DNA of 64,000 nucleotides from JAXMAF01 sp046350555 (GTDB lineage: Bacteria; Planctomycetota; Phycisphaerae; Phycisphaerales; SM1A02). The notes below the pieces were generated by a model. That model searched no databases, was not told where the DNA came from, and saw only the letters and a list, made by a program, of their open reading frames with translations. Shown piece after piece: positions 32,660-40,403 of the stretch (positions within the stretch are counted from its first letter, which is position 1; each line of letters opens with the position of its first letter). The stretch covers positions 124,001 to 188,000 of the forward strand of contig JAXMAF010000005.1 of the NCBI GenBank assembly GCA_046350555.1, in the 5' to 3' direction. Both the position numbers and the translations under genes were made by a program.

Positions 32660-33009
32660 AGACGCCCCGAAGACGCCGGAACCACGACCAGCGCCGCATC
32701 GGGCGAGGTGCGACAGGCCCCGCCGCGGACCCGGACCGCCCAACCCCAACCCCGACCCAGCCACGCGAAAGGTCCGACGCCCAACCGCTGAACCGCGACC
32801 GATGCCGCGCGCGGGACTGCGTGCGGACGACGCGACCGACGGCGCCGAGGGGCGACGGTCGTCAACCAGACGCCGGCTTGACTTGCTGCCTTTCGCCTTG
32901 AGGCGGGCGAACGTCGCGACGGAAGCTGGGCGAAGGGTCGCCGCGCGAGACGTGCCCGACGACACAACACCGATCGCAAGCCCAACGCGTTGCTGTCTCT
33001 TGCCATTCT
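32660..33009 (-). repeat. Orphan cassette type A, copy 3
   Basis: Near-identical to copy 2, with a two-base deletion near 32812 that would shift the 117-residue frame. Confidence 0.66.
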
Positions 33010-33109
33010 GTATAACTGCGACGTTCAGCCGCGCGCCGCCGCGCCGCTGGCCACCGCATCGTACCACGCGCCGACGCGGCGGCACGTCGGCTGCAACGCG
33101 GAGTTAGGC
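33010..33109 (-). other. attC site 23
   Basis: Left core GTATAAC, right core GTTAGGC. Standard long type. Confidence 0.88.
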
Positions 33110-33850
33110 GTTGCGTTCGGTTCTCGACGACGCTTCTGCCGACGACACGGGCTTGTTTCGATCTTCGCGTACCACGCGGACTACGACGTTGCACCAGTCG
33201 TCTAACACCTGATCGCCGACTCGAACACGTCCGACGCGGCGACCGGCGAGAACCAGAAACCCATGAGCATGCAATTCCCTGATCTGAGCGGAGAGTTGAA
33301 ATCGCGCGTCAGTCTGCGCGGATGGTTCTATATCATACCATATTTCCCCCCAGTCGCGGGCCGACTCTAAGAATCCGCCAACGAGCGCTACTTCTGCTGC
33401 GTCGGCCAGCTCATCATTGTCGAAGAAGCCCGCGTGCGCGCCGACAATCGCATTAATGAGCGCTGCTCCAGTCTCAACTTGCGTGATCGGGACTTGCCAC
33501 GCCCCGGTCCCACTGTCCAGCCCTGTGGCAAGCAATTTGGAGACCCATCGCTCATGGTTGCGCTTGACTTTCCTGAGCAGCGCTTCTGTGTACTTGTCGG
33601 GCAGATCGTCGATCAGCTTGTGATGGTTGCCGCAAAGAAGCAGAAGGTTCTCATAGTCATCAAGCTCTGCTTCCGCCACGGCACGCCAGCGCGGGCCTCC
33701 GGGCGACCTCGCCACAATGTGGCATTCCTCACCGATGACTGCGTGCTGTCCTGCGGCAGCCGGCGTGAGGACAAGTTCCGTTCTGCAGAATGCACATCTG
33801 TTCGCTGCGCGTCCCCAGAGGATCTTGCGGGTCTTGTCAGAAACGGGCAT
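33104..33850 (-). CDS. HNH endonuclease-type protein
   Basis: The protein has 248 residues. The N-terminal ~100 residues are a clear HNH/zinc domain: 'KILWGRAANRCAFCRTELV' (CxxC), 'AVIGEECHIVARSPGGPR' (the ECHIVA His active-site turn), and 'DYENLLLLCGNHHKLIDDLP' (CxxHH with the conserved Asn). A C-terminal region (ETGAALINAIVGAHAGFFDN ... VVVRVVRED) may be a sensor or partner domain and is not recognised. The ATG at 33850 precedes the HNH domain. The stop is the TAA in the core of attC site 23. Similar N-terminal HNH domains with variable C-termini are effectors in several bacterial defence systems; here that role is inferred. Confidence 0.78.
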   Translation of the reverse strand: MPVSDKTRKILWGRAANRCAFCRTELVLTPAAAGQHAVIGEECHIVARSPGGPRWRAVAEAELDDYENLLLLCGNHHKLIDDLPDKYTEALLRKVKRNHERWVSKLLATGLDSGTGAWQVPITQVETGAALINAIVGAHAGFFDNDELADAAEVALVGGFLESARDWGEIWYDIEPSAQTDARFQLSAQIRELHAHGFLVLAGRRVGRVRVGDQVLDDWCNVVVRVVREDRNKPVSSAEASSRTERNA

Positions 33851-33876
33851 GCACACCTCACACAGCTTAAACATAC

Positions 33877-33976
33877 GCCTAACTGCGACGTTCAGCCGCG
33901 GGCCGCCGCGGCGGTCGGCGATCGAATTGTACCACGCCCCAACGCGGCGGACGTCGGCTGCAACGCGCAGTTAGGC
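33877..33976 (-). other. attC site 24
   Basis: Left core GCCTAAC, right core GTTAGGC. Centre GAATTGTACCACGCCCCAAC. Confidence 0.87.
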
Positions 33977-34036
33977 GGAGATGTCACGGAACGCCGCGAA
34001 CCGCGCCGCAACGACATCGACACGCAATGCGTGAGA

Positions 34037-34405
34037 CTAGCTCCGTGCCCACCGCCCGAACCACGCCAAGAAGCCCGTGCCAAGAACTGAGACCGCGAGA
34101 CACCCGCACGTGCCATCGCCGAGCATGAAGAGAGCCGCAATGCCGATGCAGACCAGCGCAGCAGCCACGATGCGGCCGGCGAACCACCATCGCTGAGCGA
34201 ACGGCGACGTGTAATCGGCGCTGTAAAGCCAGTCATCGCTAAACTTCACCCCGCACTCGGGACAGCGTGCGCCCGCGAGGCCGGCCAACGTGTAGCCACA
34301 CACCGGGCAGTTGATGCTGCGATTCGAGATCTTCTCGGGGCGATCGCTGCATCCTGGGACGGACTCCTCGGAAGGGGTATTCGCGTGGTCCACTCGAACC
34401 GCCAT
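34037..34405 (-). CDS. Zinc-ribbon membrane protein, copy 1 of a duplicated cassette
   Basis: The protein has 122 residues. N-terminal linker (MAVRVDHANTPSEESVP), then the ribbon CPVCGYTLAGLAGARCPECG, then 'SADYTSPFAQRWWFAGRI', and two hydrophobic helices (VAAALVCIGIAALFML and GCLAVSVLGTGFLAWF). The ribbon precedes the helices, so it should lie in the cytoplasm. It has its own start (ATG 34405) and stop. A near-identical cassette is at 35479-35847. No enzyme motif is visible. The 60 bp between its stop and attC site 24 are conserved between the two copies as well. Confidence 0.7.
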   Translation of the reverse strand: MAVRVDHANTPSEESVPGCSDRPEKISNRSINCPVCGYTLAGLAGARCPECGVKFSDDWLYSADYTSPFAQRWWFAGRIVAAALVCIGIAALFMLGDGTCGCLAVSVLGTGFLAWFGRWARS

Positions 34406-34408
34406 TCC

Positions 34409-34511
34409 GCCTAACTGCTGGTTCAGCCGCGTGCCGCAGGCCGACCAGTCGCAGGCATCGTACCAGGCGCGAGTCGGCCTGTGGCACGTCGGCTGCAACC
34501 TGAAGTTAGAC
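34409..34511 (-). other. attC site 25 (cassette-A type)
   Basis: Left core GCCTAAC, right core GTTAGAC. Standard type-A site. Confidence 0.88.
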
Positions 34512-34862
34512 AGACGCCCTGAAGACGCCGAAACCACGACCAGCGCCGCATCGGGCGAGGTGCGACAGGCCCCGCCGCGGACCCGGACCGCCCAACCCCA
34601 ACCCCGACCCAGCCACGCGAAAGGTCCGACGCCCAACCGCTGAACCGCGACCGATGTCGCGCGCGAGGACTGCGTGCGGACGACGCGACCGACGGCGCCG
34701 AGGGGCGACGGTCGTCAACCAGACGCCGGCTTGACTTGCTGTCTTGCGCCTTGAGGCGGGCGAACGTCGCGACGGAATCTCGGCGAAGGGTCGCCGCGCG
34801 AGACGTGCCCGACGACACAACACCGATCGCAAGCCCAACGCGTTGCTGTCTCTTGCCATTCT
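34512..34862 (-). repeat. Orphan cassette type A, copy 4
   Basis: Near-identical to copy 5, which lies next to it in tandem. Confidence 0.68.
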
Positions 34863-34965
34863 GTATAACTGCTGGTTCAGCCGCGTGCCGCAGGCCGACC
34901 AGGCGCAGGCATCGTACCAGGCGCGAGTCGGCCTGTGGCACGTCGGCTGCAACCTGAAGTTAGAC
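34863..34965 (-). other. attC site 26 (cassette-A type)
   Basis: Left core GTATAAC, right core GTTAGAC. Standard type-A site. Confidence 0.88.
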
Positions 34966-35316
34966 AGACGCCCCGAAGACGCCGAAACCACGACCAGCGC
35001 CGCATCGGGCGAGGTGCGACAGGCCCCGCCGCGGACCCGGACCGCCCAACCCCAACCCCGACCCAGCCACGCGAAAGGTCCGACGCCCAACCGCTGAACC
35101 GCGACCGATGCCGCGCGCGAGGACTGCGTGCGGACGACGCGACCGACGGCGCCGAGGGGCGACGGTCGTCAACCAGACGCCGGCTTGACTTGCTGCCTTT
35201 CGCCTTGAGGCGGGCGAACGTCGCGACGGAATCTCGGCGAAGGGTCGCCGCGCGAGACGTGCCCGACGACACAACACCGATCGCAAGCCCAACGCGTTGC
35301 TGTCTCTTGCCATTCT
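34966..35316 (-). repeat. Orphan cassette type A, copy 5
   Basis: Tandem duplicate of copy 4; the minus-strand 117-residue frame (34960-35313) is open. Confidence 0.68.
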
Positions 35317-35418
35317 GTATAACTGCGACGTTCAGCCGCGGCCGCCGGCCGCGCACGGCCAGGCATCGTAGCTTGCGCGAGTCGGCCGGCGGACGTCGGC
35401 TGCAACGCGAAGTTAGGC
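35317..35418 (-). other. attC site 27
   Basis: Left core GTATAAC, right core GTTAGGC. Centre GGCATCGTAGCTTGCGCGAG, as in site 15. Confidence 0.86.
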
Positions 35419-35478
35419 GGAGATGTCACGGAACGCCGCGAAGCGCGCCGCAACGACATCGACATGCAATGCGTGAGA

Positions 35479-35847
35479 CTAGGTCCGCGCCCACCGCCCG
35501 AACCACGCCAAGAAAGCCATGCCGAGAACTGAGACCGCGAGACACCCGCACGTGCCATCGCCGAGCATGAAGAGAGCCGCTATGCCGATGCAGACCAGCG
35601 CGGCAGCCACGACGCGGCCGGCGAACCACCATCGCTGCACGAGCGGCGATGTGTAATCGGCGCTGTAGAGCCAGTCGGCGCTAAACTTCGCCCCGCACTC
35701 GAGACAGCGTGCGCCCGGGAGGCCCGCCAACGTGTAGCCACACCCCGGGCAGTTGATGCTGCGATTCGAGACCTTCTTGGGGCGATCGCCGCATTCTGGG
35801 GGGGACTCCTCGGAGGGGGTATTCGCGTGGGCCACTCGAACCGCCAT
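35479..35847 (-). CDS. Zinc-ribbon membrane protein, copy 2 of a duplicated cassette
   Basis: This 122-residue protein is nearly identical to the product of 34037-34405, with about a dozen substitutions spread along it: for example CPGCGYTLAGLPGARCLECG, where the second pair reads CLEC. Helices VAAALVCIGIAALFML and GCLAVSVLGMAFLAWF are kept. All four ribbon cysteines are present. Changes between the copies keep the frame open, which argues that this small protein is a real and maintained gene. Start ATG 35847. It is separated from copy 1 by two tandem type-A cassettes. Confidence 0.7.
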   Translation of the reverse strand: MAVRVAHANTPSEESPPECGDRPKKVSNRSINCPGCGYTLAGLPGARCLECGAKFSADWLYSADYTSPLVQRWWFAGRVVAAALVCIGIAALFMLGDGTCGCLAVSVLGMAFLAWFGRWART

Positions 35848-35850
35848 TCC

Positions 35851-35950
35851 GCCTAACTGCGACGTTCAGCCGCGGGCCGCCGCGCCGCCGGCGACCGCAT
35901 AGTACCACGCGCTGACCCGGCGGCACGTCGGCTGCAACGCGGAGTTAGGT
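35851..35950 (-). other. attC site 28
   Basis: Left core GCCTAAC, right core GTTAGGT. Standard long type. Confidence 0.87.
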
Positions 35951-36450
35951 TGTGAGCACCGCCGCGATGCGAGACCACTGTGCGCGGTACTGCTCGAGAG
36001 ACCACCCACCTTGCTCGGCACGTGGAGGAAGTTGTACCGTACGAACGGTGTTTGCCTGGTTACGAAGCTGCCCGCGCTTGCCCGGAGTGGTCGCCCAATG
36101 CTCGAAGCTCGCCGATACCGCACGTGCCATGTCCTCGGCGGGCACGACAAAGTACTCGTTCGGGGCGTCGGAACCTGCGAGCTGAATGCCGGCCAACACC
36201 CAGAAGAACCGCGGCCCGAACTTGCGTTCGGCCTTCATGCCCACGGTACAGGTCCGGTTGCCCGGGACGAACGCCTTTACCTGGACATGCGCAAAGTTGG
36301 TTCCGGCCGCGTTGCTGACGAGGATGTCGGTGTTCGGACAGTTGCCGAGGGTGACAACGGCGACCATTCCCCGTCGACAAGCTCGCCGGCGACGAAGAAC
36401 TGTGCTGCGTCGCCTCGGTATCCCTTGTCTGTCCGCCCCTCCTTCGACAC
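35945..36450 (-). pseudogene. PD-(D/E)XK-nuclease-like gene with a single frameshift
   Basis: The start is GTG at 36450 with AGGAG about 8 nt upstream; it encodes MSKEGRTDKGYRGDAAQFFV, AGEL. After a one-base loss near 36374 the second frame continues RRGMVAVVTLGNCPNTDILV, FAHVQVKAFVPGN, 'FWVLAGIQLAGSDAPNEYFVVPAEDM' and SLEQYRAQWSRIAAVL. The pattern D-IL-V...VQVKA is the D-(x)n-QxK core of PD-(D/E)XK nucleases, with a preceding helix G-x-x-A-Q-F-F-V-A-G-E-L as in intron-encoded or Holliday-type members. Stop codon TAG overlaps the right core of attC 28. The single indel could be a sequencing error. Confidence 0.6.
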
Positions 36451-36472
36451 GGCAATGCTCCTGTTGGATCAA

Positions 36473-36571
36473 CCTAACTGCGACGTTCAGCCGCGGGCCG
36501 CCGCGCCCAACGCCGCCGCATCGTACCACGCCCCGACGCGGCGGCACGCCGGCTGCAACGCGGAGCTAGCC
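36473..36571 (-). other. attC site 29
   Basis: Left core ACCTAAC, right core GCTAGCC (mutated from GTTAGCC). Otherwise identical to site 7, which carries the intact HigBA. Confidence 0.82.
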
Positions 36572-36572
36572 A

Positions 36573-36846
36573 GCCGGCAGCGCCCGATGCTGCGGCTCGG
36601 CCGTGCCGCCACGAGGTCGTGGTTGACCTGAAGGCGGATCCAGAATTCCGGCGAAGTGCCTGAGGCCTGCGAGAACAGCCACGCCGTCTTGGACTCACGC
36701 CGCGCCGACCACGGGCGATCTCATTCACACGCTGCAGCGGCACCCCGATGTGCTGGGCGAATGCGACCTGCGTGACGCCCAGCGGCTCGAGGAACTCGTG
36801 AACGAGGATTTCGCCGGGATGCGAGGGAATGCGAGTGCGGGAGCAT
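36573..36846 (-). pseudogene. higA: Decayed second copy of higA
   Basis: This copy matches 22694-22981 closely, but several one- to three-base deletions (for example near 36575 and 36690) break the frame. Recognisable parts are PLQRVNEIARGRRGVSP and a shifted version of the FWIRLQVNHDLVA end. It cannot make a complete antitoxin as read. Confidence 0.72.
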
Positions 36847-36860
36847 TGGGGAATCCGTGC

Positions 36861-37146
36861 TCAGGAGTGGTAGTCGACGATCTGGACGTCATGGGCGTCG
36901 GCATCCAGCCATCGGAAGACGAGCCGCCATTGGCCGTTGATGCGGATGCTGTGCAGACCTGCGAGCCGACCGCGAGCGCTTCAAGCCGGTTCCCGGTGGC
37001 GAACGAAGGTCGTGCAGGTTTGCGGCGACGTTGAGCATGTCGAGCGGCGCAGCCGCTACGGGCACGATGTCCGGTGGCATCCGCCCCGAGCGGCGCCCCG
37101 TGTGGAAGAGCACCTCCGTGGCCCGGTCGGCGAATGACACGATCAT
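36861..37146 (-). pseudogene. higB: Decayed second copy of higB
   Basis: It begins MIVSFADRATEVLFHTGR as in the intact copy, then diverges: VALRKLDML has become VAAAPLDML, and a deletion after LRSPPG shifts the frame, so the RINGQWRLVFRW catalytic core is lost. Toxin inactivation together with antitoxin loss is the expected order for a decaying toxin-antitoxin cassette, though sequencing error cannot be excluded. Confidence 0.72.
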
Positions 37147-37214
37147 TGCCGGTGGATTCTAGCGTCTACACGGATGCCGTGCAAGAAGGCAGCCGCCCCC
37201 CGCTTGGCCCGTCT

Positions 37215-37317
37215 GGCTAACTGCTGGTTCAGCCGCGTGCCGCAGGCCGACCAGGCGCAGGCATCGTACCAGGCGCGAGTCGGCCTGTGGCACGTCGGCT
37301 GCAACCTGAAGTTAGAC
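37215..37317 (-). other. attC site 30 (cassette-A type)
   Basis: Left core GGCTAAC, right core GTTAGAC. Standard type-A site. Confidence 0.88.
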
Positions 37318-37668
37318 AGACGCCCCGAAGACGCCGAAACCACGACCAGCGCCGCATCGGGCGAGGTGCGACAGGCCCTGCCGCGGACCCGGACCGCCCA
37401 ACCCCAACCCCGACCCAGCCACGCGAAAGGTCCGACGCCCAACCGCTGAACCGCGACCGATGCCGCGCGCGAGGACTGCGTGCGGACGACGCGACCGACG
37501 GCGCCGAGGGGCGACGGTCGTCAACCAGACGCCGGCTTGACTTGCTGCCTTTCGCCTTGAGGCGGGCGAACGTCGCGACGGGAAGCGGGCGAAGGGTCGC
37601 CGCGCGAGACGTGCCCGACGACACAACACCGATCGCAAGCCCAACGCGTTGCTGTCTCTTGCCATTCT
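37318..37668 (-). repeat. Orphan cassette type A, copy 6
   Basis: Near-identical to copies 2-5; the minus-strand frame 37312-37665 is open. Confidence 0.68.
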
Positions 37669-37772
37669 GTATAACTGCGACGTTCAGCCGCCCGACGCGG
37701 GCGCGAGACGCTTGGGAACCTCGCACAAGCGTACGTCGCCCGCTGCGGGTCGGCTGCAACGCGGAGTTAGGC
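37669..37772 (-). other. attC site 31
   Basis: Left core GTATAAC, right core GTTAGGC. CGCCCGACGCGGGCG centre as in sites 16 and 17. Confidence 0.85.
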
Positions 37773-38168
37773 AGGAGCCTCCGGACCGGGCCGAACCACA
37801 CGTCGCCGACGCCGCGAAAACCGCGCCACGAAGCGGATCGCGCCCGGCCCTCGCCTCGAAGCGGACCGTCGGGCGCGACCATCGCGAAGCGAGCCGCGAC
37901 GCGGCACCGGAGCGAAGCGGACTGCCCAACGCCATCGCAGCAAAGCGAAGCACAGCGACGCGCCGCCTCGATGCGGCGGAAGTCCGAGGTCCGCACCAAA
38001 GCGGCCGGCGCGTGGCGCCGACGCGAAGCGAACCGCCGCACGCCTTCGAGGCGAGGCGCTCGGCTGCGCACGAAAGCCTCGATCGGGCCGGCGACGGGAG
38101 CGCACCGCAATCGCGATTCCGGGGGGCGAACGTCGCAAACGCGCCGCTCCGCGCAACTTCAATTCTCT
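37773..38168 (-). other. Cassette without a recognised gene
   Basis: About 395 bp with frequent GAAGCGGA/GCGAAGCG words. The best minus-strand frame (37767-38162, 131 residues) is very Arg-rich and has no recognisable domain. Other frames are equally open, so coding is doubtful. It may be a gene-less or RNA cassette. Confidence 0.45.
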
Positions 38169-38269
38169 GCCTAACTGCGACGTTCAGCCGCGGGCCGCCG
38201 CGCCGAACAACGCCCGCATCGTACCACGCGCCGACGCGGCGGCACGTCGGCTGCAACGCGGAGTTAGGC
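38169..38269 (-). other. attC site 32
   Basis: Left core GCCTAAC, right core GTTAGGC. Standard long type. Confidence 0.88.
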
Positions 38270-38848
38270 CGTACGTTGGCATGGAGCAGCTGCGGGGACT
38301 ATGCAGCCGCATTCAGAACATAGGCGTGACGTACCGACGGGATAGGCGCAAGCCGGACACCGTCCGGTCGCAAGCCGGTGAAGGCGGCGCAAGGCTCGAA
38401 GGACAACCGTCAGAATGCAGGCAAGCAGAGCACCCGCCACTGACCATCGCAGGTAGGGGCGCCACGGGCGAGGCTGGAGGTCGATGCGGGTGAAACCGCC
38501 GCGATCTTGACGGCGATCGTCGGGAAATCGAACCCAAACGGTCCGCACGTACTGCGTGCCAAAGAGCTCGCCGCCGTACAGCGGCTGCTGCGACTGCACC
38601 GTGGTGCCCGGAAAGCCAAAACAGCCGTACGACACTCCGGATACTTGCACCGGCGCGAATCCCGCTTCCTTGAGCCACAACGCCGCGACCGAGGGTGATG
38701 CCAGCAACTCTGCCTGGTCGGCGAAGCGATCATTCCATCGCGCCGCGGTGTGCTCATACCAAGTATGCATCGCTGCGTCTCCGATGAGCCAGGCGAGCAG
38801 CACGACACAGACTGCCGCGACCGTGATCATGTAGCGCTTCGTGCTCAC
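38264..38848 (-). CDS. Membrane protein with C-terminal zinc ribbon
   Basis: The protein has 194 residues. One N-terminal helix (MITVAAVCVVLLAWLIGDAA) precedes an extracytoplasmic region with 'WYEHTAARWNDRFADQAELL', 'YGGELFGTQYVRTVWVRFPD' and 'GGFTRIDLQPRPWRPYL'. A second helix (SVAGALLACILTVVLRALRRL) leads to the ribbon CPACAYPVGTSRLCSECG. The start is GTG at 38848, taken because upstream codons are attC-derived. The stop is the TAA in the core of attC site 32. The plan (helix, outer domain, helix, inner ribbon) is the same as in the protein at 26853-27665. Function unknown. Confidence 0.68.
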   Translation of the reverse strand: MSTKRYMITVAAVCVVLLAWLIGDAAMHTWYEHTAARWNDRFADQAELLASPSVAALWLKEAGFAPVQVSGVSYGCFGFPGTTVQSQQPLYGGELFGTQYVRTVWVRFPDDRRQDRGGFTRIDLQPRPWRPYLRWSVAGALLACILTVVLRALRRLHRLATGRCPACAYPVGTSRLCSECGCIVPAAAPCQRTA

Positions 38849-38860
38849 TGGTTCGAACCG

Positions 38861-38963
38861 GCCTAACTGCTGGTTCAGCCGCGTGCCGCAGGCCGACCAG
38901 GCGCAGGCATCGTACCAGGCGCGAGTCGGCCTGTGGCACGTCGGCTGCAACCTGAAGTTAGAC
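38861..38963 (-). other. attC site 33 (cassette-A type)
   Basis: Left core GCCTAAC, right core GTTAGAC. Standard type-A site. Confidence 0.88.
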
Positions 38964-39310
38964 AGACGCCCCGAAGACGCCGAAGCCGCGACCAGCGCCG
39001 CATCGGGCGAAGTTCACGAACGCCCCGCCTCGGACCCGGAACGCAAGACCCCAACCGCGACCCCGGCACGCCAAAGGCCCGACGCCCAACCACGGAACCG
39101 CGACCGATGCAGCGCGCGAAGACGGCGAGCGGACGACGCGACCGGCGCCGAGGGGCGAAGGTCGTCAACCCGACGCCCGCTTGACTTGCTGCCTTCGCCT
39201 TGAGCCTCCGGCCGTCGCGACGGAAGCTCGGCGAAGGGTCGCGCGCGTAGACGCGCAGCACCACGCAACCCCGATCGCGAGCAAACCGCGTCGCTGTCTT
39301 TCGCCATTCT
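38964..39310 (-). repeat. Orphan cassette type A, copy 7 (diverged subtype)
   Basis: About 80-85% like copies 2-6 and closest to copy 8. Three small deletions relative to copy 8 (near 39141, 39190 and 39240) break the long minus-strand frame. Confidence 0.66.
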
Positions 39311-39412
39311 GTATAACTGTGACGTTCAGCCGCGGCCGCCGGCCGCGCACGGCCCCGCATCGTACCAGGCGCGAGTCGGCCGGCGGACGTCGGCTGCAAC
39401 GCGGAGTTAGGC
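39311..39412 (-). other. attC site 34
   Basis: Left core GTATAAC, right core GTTAGGC. Centre CGCATCGTACCAGGCGCGAG. Confidence 0.87.
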
Positions 39413-39454
39413 AGGAGGCGCGCCGCCCAACAGTAGCAGCATGCGGAACTGCAC

Positions 39455-39808
39455 CTACCGGCGTGTATTGAGGTCCAGCGATCCACATTCGGGACACGCC
39501 CGACCTTGACCGCGATGTCGGAGGTCGTAACCGCACGTCGGGCAGATGCCAGGCGGTCGGCGGCGGCGCTGAACTGAGTACACCCAAGCACCCGTGACAA
39601 TACCGAGAGCCGCGAGTATCGCACCGATTGCGAGGAGAAAGAGGCCAGCTTCGATGTTCTCGCGTCGACTCGTATCCGCCAGATCGCCGGCGAGGCCAGT
39701 GACGCCCAGCGCGACGAATGGAAGCGAACCGACGAGACAAATGCCCGACAACACCGGTACAACGGCCAAGGCCACCCGACGCCAGATCTCATTGGAAGAT
39801 ACCGGCAT
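39455..39808 (-). CDS. Membrane protein with C-terminal zinc ribbon
   Basis: The protein has 117 residues. Two hydrophobic helices, 'VALAVVPVLSGICLVGSLPF' extending through VALGVTGL, and 'AGLFLLAIGAILAALGIVTG' ending WVYSV, are joined by the charged LADTSRRENIE. A basic QRRRRPPG leads into the ribbon CPTCGYDLRHRGQGRACPECG, ending SLDLNTRR. It has its own ATG (39808, close to the attC core) and stop. This is the canonical planctomycete membrane-ribbon layout. No catalytic residue is visible. It lies between the two most diverged type-A cassettes. Confidence 0.7.
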   Translation of the reverse strand: MPVSSNEIWRRVALAVVPVLSGICLVGSLPFVALGVTGLAGDLADTSRRENIEAGLFLLAIGAILAALGIVTGAWVYSVQRRRRPPGICPTCGYDLRHRGQGRACPECGSLDLNTRR

Positions 39809-39813
39809 GCTCT

Positions 39814-39916
39814 GCCTAACTGCTGGTTCAGCCGCGTGCCGCAGGCCGACCAGGCGCAGGCATCGTACCAGGCGCGAGTCGGCCTGTGGCACGTCGGCTG
39901 CAACCTGAAGTTAGAC
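39814..39916 (-). other. attC site 35 (cassette-A type)
   Basis: Left core GCCTAAC, right core GTTAGAC. Standard type-A site. Confidence 0.88.
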
Positions 39917-40268
39917 AGACGCCCCGAAGACGCCGAAGCCGCGACCAGCGCCGCATCGGGCGAAGTTCACGAACGCCCCGCCTCGGACCCGGAACGCAAG
40001 ACCCCAACCGCGACCCCGGCACGCCAAAGGCCCGACGCCCAACCACGGAACCGCGACCGATGCAGCGCGCGAAGACGGCGAGCGGACGACGCGACCGGCG
40101 GCGCCGAGGGGCGAAGGTCGTCAACCCGACGCCCGCTTGACTTGCTGCCTTTCGCCTTGAGGTGTTCGGCCGTCGCGACGGAAGCTCGGCGAAGGGTCGC
40201 GGCGCGAGACGCGCAGCACCACGCAACCCCGATCGCGAGCAAACCGCGTCGCTGTCTTTCGCCATTCT
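39917..40268 (-). repeat. Orphan cassette type A, copy 8 (diverged subtype)
   Basis: Closest to copy 7. The minus-strand frame from 40265 (MAKDSDAVCSRSGLRG...) stays open but is shifted relative to copies 2-6 near the end, so the C-terminus is not conserved between subtypes. Confidence 0.66.
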
Positions 40269-40368
40269 GTATAACTGCGACGTTCAGCCGCGGACGCCGC
40301 GAGCGACGGCGACCGCATCGTAGCACGCGCCGACGCGGCGGCACGTCGGCTGCAACGCGGAGTTAGCT
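40269..40368 (-). other. attC site 36 (closest to intI)
   Basis: Left core GTATAAC, right core GTTAGCT. It belongs to the first cassette of the array. Confidence 0.87.
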
Positions 40369-40403
40369 GGCGCGACGGGGCGATGGCGACGACACGGCAG
40401 CCG

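Noticed and set aside
28804..40265. Long open frames inside type-A and type-B cassettes as real genes
   Set aside because: Several frames are open at once because of high GC, no domain is recognised, and small indels between copies do not respect one frame. They are listed as repeated cassettes with uncertain coding.
15547..40368. Regularly spaced repeats that could be mistaken for a CRISPR array
   Set aside because: The repeats are 63-105 bp, imperfectly palindromic, vary between copies and are separated by gene-sized segments of 200-1000 bp. They end in GTTRRRY/RYYYAAC cores, and an IntI gene lies at one end. That is an integron, not CRISPR.
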